DNA from: Archivesica marissinica
Lineage: Eukaryota > Mollusca > Bivalvia > Venerida > Vesicomyidae
Length of the DNA: 64,000 bases
Assembly (NCBI GenBank): GCA_014843695.1
Contig: CM026387.1
Span: 68,793,920-68,857,919, forward strand
Reading direction: 5' to 3'
The notes under the pieces were generated by a model, which had not been told where the DNA came from, ran no database searches, and saw nothing but the letters and a program-made list of their open reading frames with translations. Below, piece by piece: positions 43,101 to 57,325 of the stretch. Each line of letters starts with the position of its first letter. The first letter of the stretch is position 1. Made by a program: the position numbers and the translations under genes.

Positions 43101-46100
43101 CCTATACGGCCTTGAATGATGGCCTATATGGACTATGATTGATGGCTTATATAGCCTATGAATGATGGCTTATATGGCCTATATGGCCTACGAATGATGG
43201 CTTATATGGCCTATGAATGATGTCCTATATGGACTATGAATGATGGCTTATATGGACTATGAATGATGGCTTATATTGCCTATGAATGATGGCCTATATG
43301 GCCTATGAATGATGACATATATGGACTATGAATGATGGCTTATATGGCCTATGAATGATGGCATATATGGCCTATGAATGATGGCCTATATGGACTATGA
43401 ATGATGGCTTATATGGCCTATGAATGATGGCCTATATGGACTATGAATGATGGCTTATATGGCCTATGAATGATGGCTTATATGGCCTATATGGCCTATG
43501 AATGATGGCCTATATGACCTATGAATGATGGCCTATATGGACTCTGAATGATGGCCTATATGGACTATGAATGATGGCCTATATGGCCTATATGTCATAT
43601 GAATGATGGCCTAAATGGACTATGAATGATGGCTTAATGTCTATATGGCCTATGAATGATGGCCTATATGGACTATGAATGATGGCCTATATGGACTATG
43701 AATGATGGCTTATATGGCCTATGAATGATGGCTTATATGGACTATGAATGATGGCTTATATGGCCTAAGAATGATGGCCTATATGGACTATGAATGATGG
43801 CTTATATGGACTATGAATGATGGCCTATATGGACTATGAATGATGGCTTATATGTCCTATATGGCCTATGAATGATGGCCTATATGGACTATGAATGATG
43901 GCTTATATAGCCTATGAATGATGGCTTATATGGCCTACGAATGATGGCTTATATGGCCTATGAATTATGGCCTATATGGACTATGAATGATGGCTTATAT
44001 GGCCTATGAATGATGGCATATATGGACTATGAATGATTGCCTATATGGACTATGAATGATGGCCTATATGGCCTATGAATGATGGCTTATATGGCCTATA
44101 TGGCCTATGAATGATGACCTATATGGCCTATGAATGATGGCCTATATGGACTATGAATGATGGCTTATATGGCCTATGAATTATGGCTTTATGGAATATG
44201 AATAATGGCCTATATGGACTATGAATGATGGCTTATATGGACTATGAATGATGGCCTATATGGCTTATGAATGATGGCTTATATGGACTATGAATGATGG
44301 CCTATATGGACTATGAATGATGGCCTATATGGACTATGAATGATGGCTTATATGGCCTATGAATGATGGCTTATATGGACTATGAATGATGGCTTATATG
44401 GCCTAAGAATGATGGCCTATATGGACTATGAATGATGGCTTATATGGACTATGAATGATGGCCTATATGGACTATGAATGATGGCTTATATGTCCTATAT
44501 GGCCTATGAATGATGGCCTATATGGACTATGAATGATGGCTTATATAGCCTATGAATGATGGCTTATATGGCCTACGAATGATGGCTTATATGGACTATG
44601 AATGATTGCCTATATGGACTCTGAATGATGGCCTATATGGACTATGAATGATGGCTTATATGGCCTATGAATGATGGCTTATATGGACTATGAATGATGG
44701 CTTATATGGCCTAAGAATGATGGCCTATATGGACTATGAATGATGGCTTATATGGACTATGAATGATGGCCTATATGGACTATGAATGATGGCTTATATG
44801 TCCTATATGGCCTATGAATGATGGCCTATATGGACTATGAATGATGGCTTATATAGCCTATGAATGATGGCTTATATGGCCTACGAATGATGGCTTATAT
44901 GGCCTATGAATGATGGCCTATATGGACTATGAATGATGGCTTATATGGCTATGAAGATATAGGCCTTGAATGATGGCCTATATGGACTATGAATGATGGC
45001 TTATATAGCCTATGAATGATGGCTTATATGGCCTATATGGCCTACGAATGATGGCTTATATGGCCTATGAATGATGTCCTATATGGACTATGAATGATGG
45101 CTTATATGGACTATGAATGATGGCTTATATGGCCTATGAATGATGGCCTATATGGCCTATGAATGATGACATATATGGACTATGAATGATGGCTTATATG
45201 GCCTATGAATGATGGCCTATATGGCCTATGAATGATGGCCTATATGGACTATGAATGATGGCTTATATGGCCTATGAATGATGGCCTATATGGACTATGA
45301 ATGATGGCTTATATGGCCTATGAATGATGGCTTATATGGCCTATATGGCCTATGAATGATGGCCTATATGACCTATGAATGATGGCCTATATGGACTATG
45401 AATGATGGCCTATATGGACTATGAATGATGGCCTATATGGCCTATATGCTATGAATGATGGCCTAAATGGACTATGAATGATGGCTTATATGATCTATAT
45501 GGCCTATGAATGATGGCCTATATGGACTATGAATGATGGCCTATATGGACTATGAATGATGGCTTATATGGCCTATGAATGATGGCTTATATGGACTATG
45601 AATGATGGCTTATATGGCCTATGAATGATGGCCTATATGGACTATGAATGATGGCTTATATGGACTATGAATGATGGCCTATATGGACTATGAATGATGG
45701 CTTATATGCCTATATGGCCTATGAATGATGGCCTATATGGACTATGAATGATGGCTTATATGGCCTATGAATGATGGCTTATATGGCCTATATGGCCTAT
45801 GAATGATGGCCTATATGACCTATGAATGATGGCCTATATGGACTATGAATGATGGCCTATATGGACTATGAATGATGGCCTATATGGCCTATATGTCATA
45901 TGAATGATGGCCTATATGGACTATGAATGATGGCTTATATGGCCTATATGGCCTATGAATGATGGCCTATATGGACTATGAATGATGGCTTATATGGACT
46001 ATGAATGATGGCCTATATGGACTATGAATGATGGCCTATATGGACTATGAATGATGGCTTATATGGCCTATGAATGATGGCTTATATGGACTATGAATGA

Positions 46101-48299
46101 TGGCTTATATGGCCTAAGAATGATGGCCTATATGGACTATGAATGATGGCTTATATGGACTATGAATGATGGCCTATATGGACTATGAATGATGGCTTAT
46201 ATGGCCTATATGGCCTATGAATGATGGCCTATATGGACCATGAATGATGGCTTATATAGCCTATGAATGATGGCTTATATGGCCTACGAATGATGGCCTA
46301 TATGGCCTATGAATGATGGCCGATATGGACTATGAATGATGGCTTATATGGCTAATGAATGGTGGCTTATATGGCCTATGAATGATGGCCTATATGGACT
46401 ATGAATGATGGCTTATATGGCCTATGACTGATGGCATATATGGCCTATGAATGATTGTCTATATGGACTATGAATGATGGCCTATATGGCCTATGAATGA
46501 TGGCTTATATGGTCTATATGGCCTATGAATGATGACCTATATGGCCTATGAATAATGGCCTATATGGACTATGAATGATGGCTTATATGGCCTATGAATT
46601 ATGGCTTATATGGACTATGAATAATGGCCTATATGGACTGTGAATGATGGCTCATATGGACTATGAATGATGGCCTATATGGCTTATGAATGATGGCTTA
46701 TATGGACTATGAATGATGGCCTATATGGACTATGAATGATGGCCTATATGGACTATGAATGATGGCTTATATGGCCTATGAATGATGGCTTATATGGACT
46801 ATGAATGATGGCTTATATGGCCTAAGAATGATGGCCTATATGGACTATGAATGATGGCTTATATGGACTATGAATGATGGCCTATATGGACTATGAATGA
46901 TGGCTTATATGTCCTATATGGCCTATGAATGATGGCCTATATGGACTATGAATGATGGCTTATATAGCCTATGAATGATGGCTTATATGGCCTACGAATG
47001 ATGGCTTATATGGCCTATGAATTATGGCCTATATGGACTATGAATGATGGCTTATATGGCCTATGAATGGTGGCTTATATGGAGGCCTATGAATGATGGC
47101 CTATATGGACTATGAATGATGGCTTATATAGCCTATGAATGATGGCTTATATGGCCTATATGGCCTACGAATGATGGCTTATATGGCCTATGAATGATGT
47201 CCTATATGGACTATGAATGATGGCTTATATGGACTATGAATGATGGCTTATATGGCCTATGAATGATGGCCTATATGGCCTATGAATGATGACTTATATG
47301 GACTATGAATGATGGCTTATATGGCCTATGAATGATGGCTTATATGGCCTATGAATGATGGCCTATATGGCCTATGAATGATGACTTATATGGACTATGA
47401 ATGATGGCTTATATGGCCTATGAATGATGGCCTATATGGCCTATGAATGATGGCCTATATGGACTATGAACGATGGCCTATATGGCCTATGAATGATGGC
47501 TTATATGGCATATATGGCCTATGAATGATGGCCTATATGGACTATGAATGATGGCTTATATAGCCTATGAATGATGGCTTATATGGACTATGAATGATGG
47601 CCTATATGGCCTATGAATGATGGCCTATATGGACTATGAATGGTGGCCTATATGGCCTATGAATGATGGCTTATATGGCCTATATGGCCTATGAATGATG
47701 ACCTATAAGGCCTATGAATGATTGCCTATATGGACTATGAATGATGGCTTATATGGACTATGAATGATGGCCTATATGGACTATGAATGCTGGCCTATAT
47801 GGACTATGAATGATGGCTAATATGGCCTATGAATGATGGCTTATATGGACTATGAATGATGGCTTATATGGCCTATGAATGATGGCCTATATGGACTATG
47901 AATGATGGCCTATATGGCCTATGAATGATGGCTTATATGGCATATATGGCCTATGAATGATGACCTATATGGCCTAAGAATGATGGCCTATATGGACTAT
48001 GAATGATGGTCTATATGGACTATGAATGATGGCTTATATGGACTATGAATGATGGCCTATATGGACTATGAATGATGGCCTATGTGGCCTATGAATGATG
48101 GCTTATATGGCCTATGAATGATGGCTTATATGGCCTATATGGCCTATTAATGATGGCCTATATGGACTATGAATGATGGCTTATATGGCCTATGAATGAT
48201 GGCCTATATGGACTATGAATGATGGCTTATATGGCTTATATGGCCTATGAATGATGGCCTATATGGACTATGAATGATGGCTTATATGGCCTATGAATG

Positions 48300-51200
48300 A
48301 TGGCCTATATGGACTATGAATGATGGCTTATATGGCCTATGAATGATGGCTTATATGGCCTATATGGCCTATGAATGATGGCCTATATGACCTATGAATG
48401 ATGGCCTATATGGACTCTGAATGATGGCCTATATGAACTATGAATGATGGCCTATATGGCCTATATGTCCTATGAATGATGGACTATGAATGATGGCCTA
48501 TATGGACTATGAATGATGGCCTATATGGACTATGAATGATGGCTTATATGTCCTATATGGCCTATGAATGATGGCCTATATGGACTATGAATGATGGCCT
48601 ATATGGACTATGAATGATGGCTTATATGGCCTATATGGCCTATGAATGATGGCCTATATGGACTATGAATGATGGCTTATATGGCCTATGAATGATGGCT
48701 TATATGGACTATGAATGATGGCCTATATGGACTATGAATGATGGCTTATATGGCCTATGAATGATGGCTTATATGGCCTATATGGTCTATGAATGATGGC
48801 CTATATGACCTATGAATGATGGCATATCTGGCCTATGAATGATGGCCTATGAATGATGGCCTATATGGACTATGAATGATGGCTTATATGGACTATGAGT
48901 GATGGCTTATATGGCCTATATGGCCTATGAATGATGGCCAATATGACCTATGAATGATGGCCTATATGGACTCTGAATGATGGCCTATATGGACTATGAA
49001 TGATGGCCTATATGGCCTATATGGCCTATGAATGATGGCCTATATGGACTATGAATGATGGCCTATATGGACTATGAATGATGGCCTATATGGACTATGA
49101 ATGATGGCCTATATGGACTATGAACGATGGCTTATATGGCCTATATGGCCTATGAATGATGGCCTATACGGACTATGAATGATGGCTTATATGGCCTATG
49201 AATGATGGCTTATATGGACTATGAGTGATGGCTTATATGGCCTATATGGCCTATGAATGATGGCCAATATGACCTATGAATGATGGCCTATATGGACTCT
49301 GAATGATGGCCTATATGGACTATGAATGATGGCCTATATGGCCTATATGGCCTATGAATGATGGCCTATATGGACTATGAATGATGGCCTATATGGACTA
49401 TGAATGATGGCCTATATGGACTATGAATGATGGCCTATATGGACTATGAACGATGGCTTATATGGCCTATATGGCCTATGAATGATGGCCTATACGGACT
49501 ATGAATGATGGCTTATATGGCCTATGAATGATGGCTTATATGGACTATGAATGATGGCCTATATGGACTATGAATGCTGGCCTATATGGACTATGAATGA
49601 TGGCTAATATGGCCTATGAATGATGGTTTATATGGACTATGAATGATGGCTTATATGGCCTATGAATGATGGCCTATATGGACTATGAATGATGGCCTAT
49701 ATGGCCTATGAATGATGGCTTATATGGCATATATGGCCTATGAATGATGACCTATATGGCCTATGAACGATGGCCTATATGGACTATGAATGATGGCCTA
49801 TATGGACTATGAATGATGGCTTATATGGACTATGAATGATGGCCTATATGGACTATGAATGATGGCCTATGTGGCCTATGAATGATGGCTTATATGGCAT
49901 ATGAATGATGGCTTATATGGCCTATATGGCCTATTAATGATGGCCTATATGGACTATGAATGATGGCTTATATGGCCTATGAATGATGGCCTATATGGAC
50001 TATGAATGATGGCTTATATGGCTTATATGGCCTATGAATGATGGCCTATATGGACTATGAATGATGGCTTATATGGCCTATGAATGATGGCCTATATGAC
50101 CTATGAATGATGGCCTATATGGACTCTGAATGATGGCCTATATGAACTATGAATGATGGCCTATATGGCCTATATGTCCTATGAATGATGGACTATGAAT
50201 GATGGCCTATATGGACTATGAATGATGGCCTATATGGACTATGAATGATGGCTTATATGTCCTATATGGCCTATGAATGATGGCCTATATGGACTATGAA
50301 TGATGGCCTATATGGACTATGAATGATGGCTTATATGGCCTATATGGCCTATGAATGATGGCCTATATGGACTATGAATGATGGCTTATATGGCCTATGA
50401 ATGATGGCTTATATGGACTATGAATGATGGCCTATATGGACTATGAATGATGGCTTATATGGCCTATGAATGATGGCTTATATGGCCTATATGGTCTATG
50501 AATGATGGCCTATATGACCTATGAATGATGGCATATCTGGCCTATGAATGATGGCCTATGAATGATGGCCTATATGGACTATGAATGATGGCTTATATGG
50601 ACTATGAGTGATGGCTTATATGGCCTATATGGCCTATGAATGATGGCCAATATGACCTATGAATGATGGCCTATATGGACTCTGAATGATGGCCTATATG
50701 GACTATGAATGATGGCCTATATGGCCTATATGGCCTATGAATGATGGCCTATATGGACTATGAATGATGGCCTATATGGACTATGAATGATGGCCTATAT
50801 GGACTATGAATGATGGCCTATATGGACTATGAACGATGGCTTATATGGCCTATATGGCCTATGAATGATGGCCTATACGGACTATGAATGATGGCTTATA
50901 TGGCCTATGAATGATGGCTTATATGGACTATGAATGATGGCCTATATGGACTATGAATGCTGGCCTATATGGACTATGAATGATGGCTAATATGGCCTAT
51001 GAATGATGGTTTATATGGACTATGAATGATGGCTTATATGGCCTATGAATGATGGCCTATATGGACTATGAATGATGGCCTATATGGCCTATGAATGATG
51101 GCTTATATGGCATATATGGCCTATGAATGATGACCTATATGGCCTATGAACGATGGCCTATATGGACTATGAATGATGGCCTATATGGACTATGAATGAT

Positions 51201-52500
51201 GGCTTATATGGACTATGAATGATGGCCTATATGGACTATGAATGATGGCCTATGTGGCCTATGAATGATGGCTTATATGGCATATGAATGATGGCTTATA
51301 TGGCCTATATGGCCTATTAATGATGGCCTATATGGACTATGAATGATGGCTTATATGGCCTATGAATGATGGCCTATATGGACTATGAATGATGGCTTAT
51401 ATGGCTTATATGGCCTATGAATGATGGCCTATATGGACTATGAATGATGGCTTATATGGCCTATGAATGATGGCCTATATGGACTATGAATGATGGCTTA
51501 TATGGCCTATGAATGATGGCTTATATGGCCTATATGGCCTATGAATGATGGCCTATATGACCTATGAATGATGGCCTATATGGACTCTGAATGATGGCCT
51601 ATATGAACTATGAATGATGGCCTATATGGCCTATATGTCCTATGAATGATGGACTATGAATGATGGCCTATATGGACTATGAATGATGGCCTATATGGAC
51701 TATGAATGATGGCTTATATGTCCTATATGGCCTATGAATGATGGCCTATATGGACTATGAATGATGGCTTATATGGCCTATATGGCCTATGAATGATGGC
51801 CTATATGGACTATGAATGATGGCTTATATGGCCTATGAATGATGGCTTATATGGACTATGAATGATGGCCTATATGGACTATGAATGATGGCTTATATGG
51901 CCTATGAATGATGGCTTATATGGCCTATATGGTCTATGAATGATGGCCTATATGACCTATGAATGATGGCATATCTGGCCTATGAATGATGGCCTATGAA
52001 TGATGGCCTATATGGACTATGAATGATGGCTTATATGGACTATGAGTGATGGCTTATATGGCCTATATGGCCTATGAATGATGGCCAATATGACCTATGA
52101 ATGATGGCCTATATGGACTCTGAATGATGGCCTATATGGACTATGAATGATGGCCTATATGGCCTATATGGCCTATGAATGATGGCCTATATGGACTATG
52201 AATGATGGCCTATATGGACTATGAATGATGGCCTATATGGACTATGAATGATGGCCTATATGGACTATGAACGATGGCTTATATGGCCTATATGGCCTAT
52301 GAATGATGGCCTATACGGACTATGAATGATGGCTTATATGGCCTATGAATGATGGCTTATATGGACTATGAATGATGGCCTATATGGACTATGAATGATG
52401 GCTTATATGGCCTATGAATGAGGGCTTATATGGCCTATATGGCCTATATGGCCTATGAATGATGGCCTATATGACCTATGAATGATGGCATATCTGGCCT
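48300..52500 (+). repeat. Higher-order repeat in the right satellite segment, about 1.4 kb
   Basis: The marker ggccaatatgacctatgaat lies at 48936, 49262, 50645 and 52083. The marker atgaactatg followed by atgtcctatgaatgatggac lies at 48433, 50142 and 51603. Successive blocks look nearly identical over long stretches, so these duplications appear to be the youngest in the array. Confidence 0.82.
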
Positions 52501-53843
52501 ATGAATGATGGCCTATGAATGATGGCCTATATGGACTATGAATGATGGCTTATATGGACTATGAATGATGGCCTATATGGACTATGAATGATGGCCTATA
52601 TGGCCTATGAATGATGGCCTATATGGACTATGAATGATGGCCTATATGGCCTATGAATGATGGCCTATATGGACTATGAATGATGGCTTATATGGCCTAT
52701 ATAGCCTATGAATGATGGCCTATGTGGCCTATATGGACTATGAATGATGGCGTATATGGCCTATATGGCCTATGAATGATAGCCTATATGGCCTATGAAT
52801 GATGGCCTATATGGACTATGAATGATGGCCTATATGGCCTATTTGGCCTATGAATGATGGCCTATATGGACTATGAATGATGGCTTATATGGCCTATATG
52901 GCCTATGAATGATGGCCTATATGGCCTATGAATGATGGCTTATATGGCCTATATGGTCTATGAATGATGGCCTATATGGCCTATGAATGATGGCCTATAT
53001 GGACTATGAATGATGGCTTATATGGCCTATATGGCCTATGCATGATGTCATATATGGACTATGAATGATGGCCTATATGGACTATGAATGATGGCTTATA
53101 TGGCCTATGCATGATGTCATATATGGACTATGAATGATGGCTTATATGGCCTATATGGACTATGAATGATGGCTTATATGGCCTATGAATGATGGCTTAT
53201 ATGGCCTATATGGCCTATGAATGATGGCCTATATGACCTATGAATGATGGCCTATCTGGCCTATGAATGATGGCCTATGAATGATGGCCTATATGGACTA
53301 TGAATGATGGCTTATATGGCCTATGAATGATGGCCTATATGACCTATGAATGATGGCCTATCTGGCCTATGAATGATGACCTATGAATGATGGCATATAT
53401 GGACTATGAATGATGGCTTATATGGCCTATGAATGATGGCTTATATGGCATATATGGCCTATACATGATGGCCTATATGGCCTATGAATGATGGCCTATC
53501 TGGCTTATGAATGATGGCCTATATGGCCTATGAATGATGGCCTATAAGGCCCATGAGTGATGGCCTATATGCCCTATGAATGATGAACTATATGGCCAAT
53601 GAGTGATGGCCTATATGGCCTATGAATGATGGCTTATATGGCTTTTGAATGATTGCCTATATGGCCTATGAATGATGAACTATGAATGATGGCCTATATG
53701 GCCTATGAATGATTGCCTATATGACCTATGAATGATGGCATACATGGCCTATGAATGATGGTCTATATGGCCTATGAATGATGGTCTATATGGCCTATGA
53801 ATGATGGCCTATATGGCCTATGAATGATTGCCTATGAATGGTG

Positions 53844-54714
53844 ATGTTTCAGTTTATTTATCCTCGCCTCTGGCAAAACATGTGGGCGAGCATTCCAAGA
53901 TGATTATTAGTACGTGCCTTGTACCGTCGATTATTCGTGTTAATATGTAGATTTTGCTGGATGATGTCTTTGTAGAGTAGTGTTCTTGTTGTGTTCGATG
54001 GTGGTGCGATAAAAGTTGGCACCGTGAGGCGGCTTCTTCTTCCTGTCAGGGTGACACATGCTGAAGTGTTTGTAGTTTCTTTCCGGCCCCTTTTAAGGCC
54101 ACCCTCCTCGCTGTTGGTTATCCCGCAGCAGCATATAAACGGATCTGGCAGTTAGACATCTGGTCGTCTATCGCTTCAGGGTATGTCCATACCAACACCA
54201 CCTCCGTAAAACAGCGGTTGTGAAGAGTGTCCCTTGTTGCAAGGTCGACAATCAGAAGATCCCAGAATCCTACGCTGTTGCTGCGATATGTGACCCGAGA
54301 TCGGCGGCGGCCTATGAATGTTCTAAATGGTAGTGATATTCTAATCATCCAATCAGATAGCTCGTTTCAAAACGACGAACAAAAAGTCCGCCATACATGC
54401 GCCTAAAGTAAGCTTAGAATCGTAACAGAATATGTGATTGTGTTTATTCTTACTATTTTTTCTTAGACAATCATTTTTGGAACATTAAGAAGTGTGACGA
54501 TTCTAGAAATTGATGAGTTTGAATGAAGAAATCTTGTTTTTACAAGCCTAATTATTGAAGAAAATCGGTGTACTTCAAACACACGGATAACTAATGGCGT
54601 CATTAAAATCACATCATCTTTTACAATTAACAAACAATCATTCTTACAGACCTTTATTTGCAAACCCATTATGTATTTGTGTCACCATCTTCGAAAGGAC
54701 CCAAAATGTATGCA
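53844..54714. other. Unique sequence right of the satellite, no recognised gene
   Basis: More GC-balanced to about 54350, then AT-rich. A 76-codon minus-strand frame (54118-54348) has a natural-looking composition but no motif I recognise. The plus strand at about 54000-54090 has a short stretch (VGTVRRLLLPVRVTHAEVFV) that weakly recalls the end of a Gypsy-type aspartic protease, too little to call. It could be an old transposon remnant. Confidence 0.4.
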
Positions 54715-54959
54715 TTAACCCATTCAACACCAAGTAATTGACATGGACTGGTCCATGATATTCTTAGACTAATAAATTAATAGGAAAAATTACATTTGAA
54801 TCAGTTCATTTATCAAAATGGGTAAATTTCTCTCTAAAAATAGTAATATTACTTGCAAAAAGTGCAGATCCTGATGAGACGGTTCGTCACGAGCCGGCTC
54901 ATCTGGATCTACACTTTTTTGTAAGCCGATTTAGAGGCCTGTGGTGTTGAAAGGGTTTA
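54715..54959. mobile_element. piggyBac-like hairpin MITE
   Basis: Terminal inverted repeats CCCATTCAACACCA (left, from 54719) and TGGTGTTGAAAGGG (right, ending 54955) match at all but one or two positions. They are flanked by TTAA (54715-54718) and TTTA (54956-54959), the latter one substitution from a TTAA duplication. TTAA target sites and CCC-starting termini are known for piggyBac elements. Inside, 54857-54882 and 54894-54919 form a 26-bp stem with three mismatches, and its loop pairs further (ggttcgt/acgagcc). No transposase is present. Similar hairpin MITEs are, from memory, abundant in bivalve DNA. Confidence 0.75.
54857..54919. repeat. Long imperfect hairpin at the centre of the MITE
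   Basis: The left arm aaaaagtgcagatcctgatg (continuing agacgg) pairs with the right arm ccggctcatctggatctaca (continuing cttttt) around an 11-base loop. There are three mismatched positions in 26. Confidence 0.88.
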
Positions 54960-55112
54960 CGATGAACTATTACTTTATGATGCACGTTTGTGTTAATGTT
55001 TCCAATGTGCTAGAACATTGCTAAATCATTTACCCCCCCCCCCCATATTCTAGCTGTACAGGTTAGCTGGACGTAATTTCAAAACATCTATTATTATGGC
55101 TATGACACGACG
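54960..55112. other. Short unique spacer with a C12 run
   Basis: Contains a run of twelve C at 55033-55044. No gene. Confidence 0.8.
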
Positions 55113-55121
55113 GAACACAGA

Positions 55122-55356
55122 AGTCGTGATAGCGCTGTGGATGCGCGTTCGCTTCAGGTGCGAAAGGTCAAGAGTTCGAGGCCCGCTGGAGCTGTTACGA
55201 TTGTGCCCTTAGGCAAGGCATTTAAAGTCCACGTTGCCTCTTCTCTCCCCCTCGTGGCGATGGATTCCATCAGGAATGAGGTCTCGAGAGTGATTAATAT
55301 AAGTTGAAAGAACTTGTTTCGCAATCGAGCTAAAATAAATTTGTATAAACAAAACA
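55122..55356 (+). mobile_element. tRNA-derived SINE, same family as 610-819
   Basis: The head gtcgtgatagcgctgtgg and B-box-like gagttcgaggcc are followed by the shared body (gcccttaggcaaggcattta, ctcgtggcgatggattccat) and tail (gtgattaatataagttg, gcaatcgagctaaaataaat). A 9-bp target-site duplication, gaacacaga, lies at 55113-55121 and 55357-55365. The 82-codon minus frame over it is a chance frame. Confidence 0.85.
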
Positions 55357-55421
55357 GAACACAGATAAACCTACAATGAATGTGACACAAAGTGGCTTCC
55401 ATTAATAAATGATACTCCGAT

Positions 55422-55663
55422 TAGTGCAGTGGTTAGCGCACTCACTTCTCACCAATGCAAACCTATGTTCGATCCTCGGACCGGGAAGTGTGTGAGTTGG
55501 TACGGTGGTCGCCAGCTAGGACAGGTGGATTTTCTCCGGGTACTCCGGTTTCCTCCTACACGAATGACCACATTTACGCGTTCATCAACGAGAGCGCCAA
55601 CAAGAGTGATTAATATAAGTTAATAAATCTTGCTTCGCAAATTTGTAAAATAAATAAAGTTTA
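55422..55663 (+). mobile_element. tRNA-derived SINE with the CTCCGGGTACTCCGGTTTCC core
   Basis: The head agtgcagtggttagcgcact has a clear A-box and tgttcgatcctcg is the B-box. The central block ttctccgggtactccggttt is shared with 57826. The 3' end (gtgattaatataagtt, then aaaataaataaagttta) is shared with the other SINEs in this flank. The core resembles a conserved SINE central domain seen in several animal phyla (possibly the MetaSINE type, from memory). No clear target-site duplication. The 64-codon plus frame is a by-product. Confidence 0.82.
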
Positions 55664-55721
55664 AGCTACGGAAGTTCCGGTGGTGAATATTACGGGGAAT
55701 ATTAATTGGTGAAAAATGCCG

Positions 55722-55817
55722 TTACATAGCTAAATGTCACGCTATTTATACCATTACATAGCTAAATGTCACGCTATTAATACCATTACATAGCTAAATG
55801 TCACGCTATTTATACCA
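55722..55817 (+). repeat. 32-bp tandem repeat, 3 units
   Basis: Three units (ttacatagctaaatgtcacg plus ctatttatacca) at 55722, 55754 and 55786. The second has ctattaatacca. Confidence 0.92.
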
Positions 55818-55900
55818 TTGGATATATTTATCGTGTCTGGCACGATATGTCTACTGTGGAGATCAGCAGTTATACCAGGTGTTTGTAATATAGTATTACT

Positions 55901-57301
55901 GCACACATTGAGTGGTGAAGCCAGCACACATTGAGTGGTGAAGCCAGCACACATTGAGTGGTGAAGCCAGCACACATTGAGTGGTGAAGCCAGCACACAT
56001 TGAGTGGTGATGCCAGTACACATTGCGTGGTGAAGCCAGTACATATTGAGTGATGAAGCCAGTACACATTGAGTGGTGAAGCCAGTACACAGTGAGTGGT
56101 GAAGCCAGTACATATTGAGTGGTGAAGCCAGTACACAGTGAGTGGTGAAGCCAGTACATATTGAGTGGTGAAGCCAGTACACATTGAGTGATGAAGCCAG
56201 TACATATTGAGTGGTGAAGCCAGTACACATTGAGTGGTGAAGCCAGCACACATTGAGTGGTGAAGCCAGCACACATTGAGTGGTGAAGCCAGCACACATT
56301 GAGTGGTGAAGCCAGTACACATTGAGTGGTGAAGCCAGTACACAGTGAGTGGTGAAGCCAGTACATATTGAGTGGTGAAGCCAGTACACAGTGAGTGGTG
56401 AAGCCAGTACACATTGAGTGAAGCCAGTACATATTGAGTGATGAAGCCAGTACACAGTGAGTGGTGAAGCCAGTACACATTGAGTGGTGAAGCCAGTACA
56501 TATTGAGTGATGAAGCCAGTACATATTGAGTGGTGAAGCCAGTACATATTGAGTGGTGAAGCCAGTACACAGTGAGTGGTGAAGCCAGTACATATTGAGT
56601 GGTGAAGCCAGTACACATTGAGTGGTGAAGCCAGTACATATTGAGTGATGAAGCCAGTACACAGTGAGTGGTGAAGCCAGTACATATTGAGTGGTGAAGC
56701 CAGTACACATTGAGTGGTGAAGTCAGTACATATTGAGTGATGAAGCCAGTACATATTGAGTGGTGAAGCCAGTACACATTGAGTGATGAAGCCAGTACAT
56801 ATTGAGTGATGAAGCCAGTACATATTGAGTGATGAAGCCAGTACATATTGAGTGGTGAAGCCAGTACACAGTGAGTGATGAAGCCAGTACATATTGAGTG
56901 GTGAAGCCAGTACACATTGAGTGGTGAAGCCAGTACATATTGAGTGATGAAGCCAGTACATATTGAGTGATGAAGCCAGTACACATTGAGTGGTGAAGCC
57001 AGTACATATTGAGTGATGAAGCCAGTACATATTGAGTGATGAAGCCAGTACATATTGAGTGATGAAGCCAGTACACAGTGAGCGATGAAGCCAGTACATA
57101 TTGAGTGGTGAAGCCAGTACACATTGAGTGGTGAAGCCAGTACATATTGAGTGGTGAAGCCAGTACACAGTGAGTGATGAAGCCAGTACATATTGAGTGG
57201 TGAAGCCAGTACACATTGAGTGGTGAAGCCAGTACACAGTGAGTGGTGAAGCCAGTACACATTGAGTGGTGAAGCCAGTACACATTGAGTGGTGAAGCCA
57301 G
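55901..57301 (+). repeat. Second 23-bp minisatellite, about 61 units
   Basis: The unit is gagtggtgaagccagtacac + att, unrelated to the giant satellite although its period is also 23 bp. Variants are catatt, cacagt, gatg for ggtg, and cagcac for cagtac. The cagcac type is confined to the left end and to about 56230-56300. One unit near 56411-56430 is 3 bp short. The minus strand lacks stops in all three frames over 69-bp super-periods, which yields long false proteins (WLHHS, CTGFTTQ repeats). Confidence 0.95.
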
Positions 57302-57325
57302 CTCTGGTGAAGCAGAGAGTGACGT

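Larger units (their letters stand above)
32120..53843 (+). repeat. Giant 23-bp satellite array (right segment, 21.7 kb)
   Basis: Same satellite and same left junction as at 3867. The gactat variant is more common than in the first 10 kb of the left array. A 41-bp unit occurs near 52424 and 14-bp units near 48841 and 52502. The array decays over its last few hundred bases (unusual units such as gatgaactat, ggcttttgaatg) and ends at gattgcctatgaatggtgat. No coding content. Confidence 0.97.

Noticed and set aside
3867..53843. Telomeric repeat
   Set aside because: The unit has no TTAGGG-like motif, and the array is internal with unique flanks.
53850..53870. Similarity between agtttatttatcctcgcc here and agtttatttatactcgcc near 2395
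   Set aside because: Only about 18 bases match and the surroundings differ. It could be chance or a tiny repeat remnant.
54118..54348. 76-codon minus-strand frame as a gene
   Set aside because: No motif recognised and no support from its neighbours. Kept only as a remark in the spacer entry.
55769..57285. Long minus-strand open frames over the second 23-bp array (up to 471 codons)
   Set aside because: All three minus frames are open because the unit lacks stops on that strand. The products are the same three peptides in rotation, with no flanking coding sequence.
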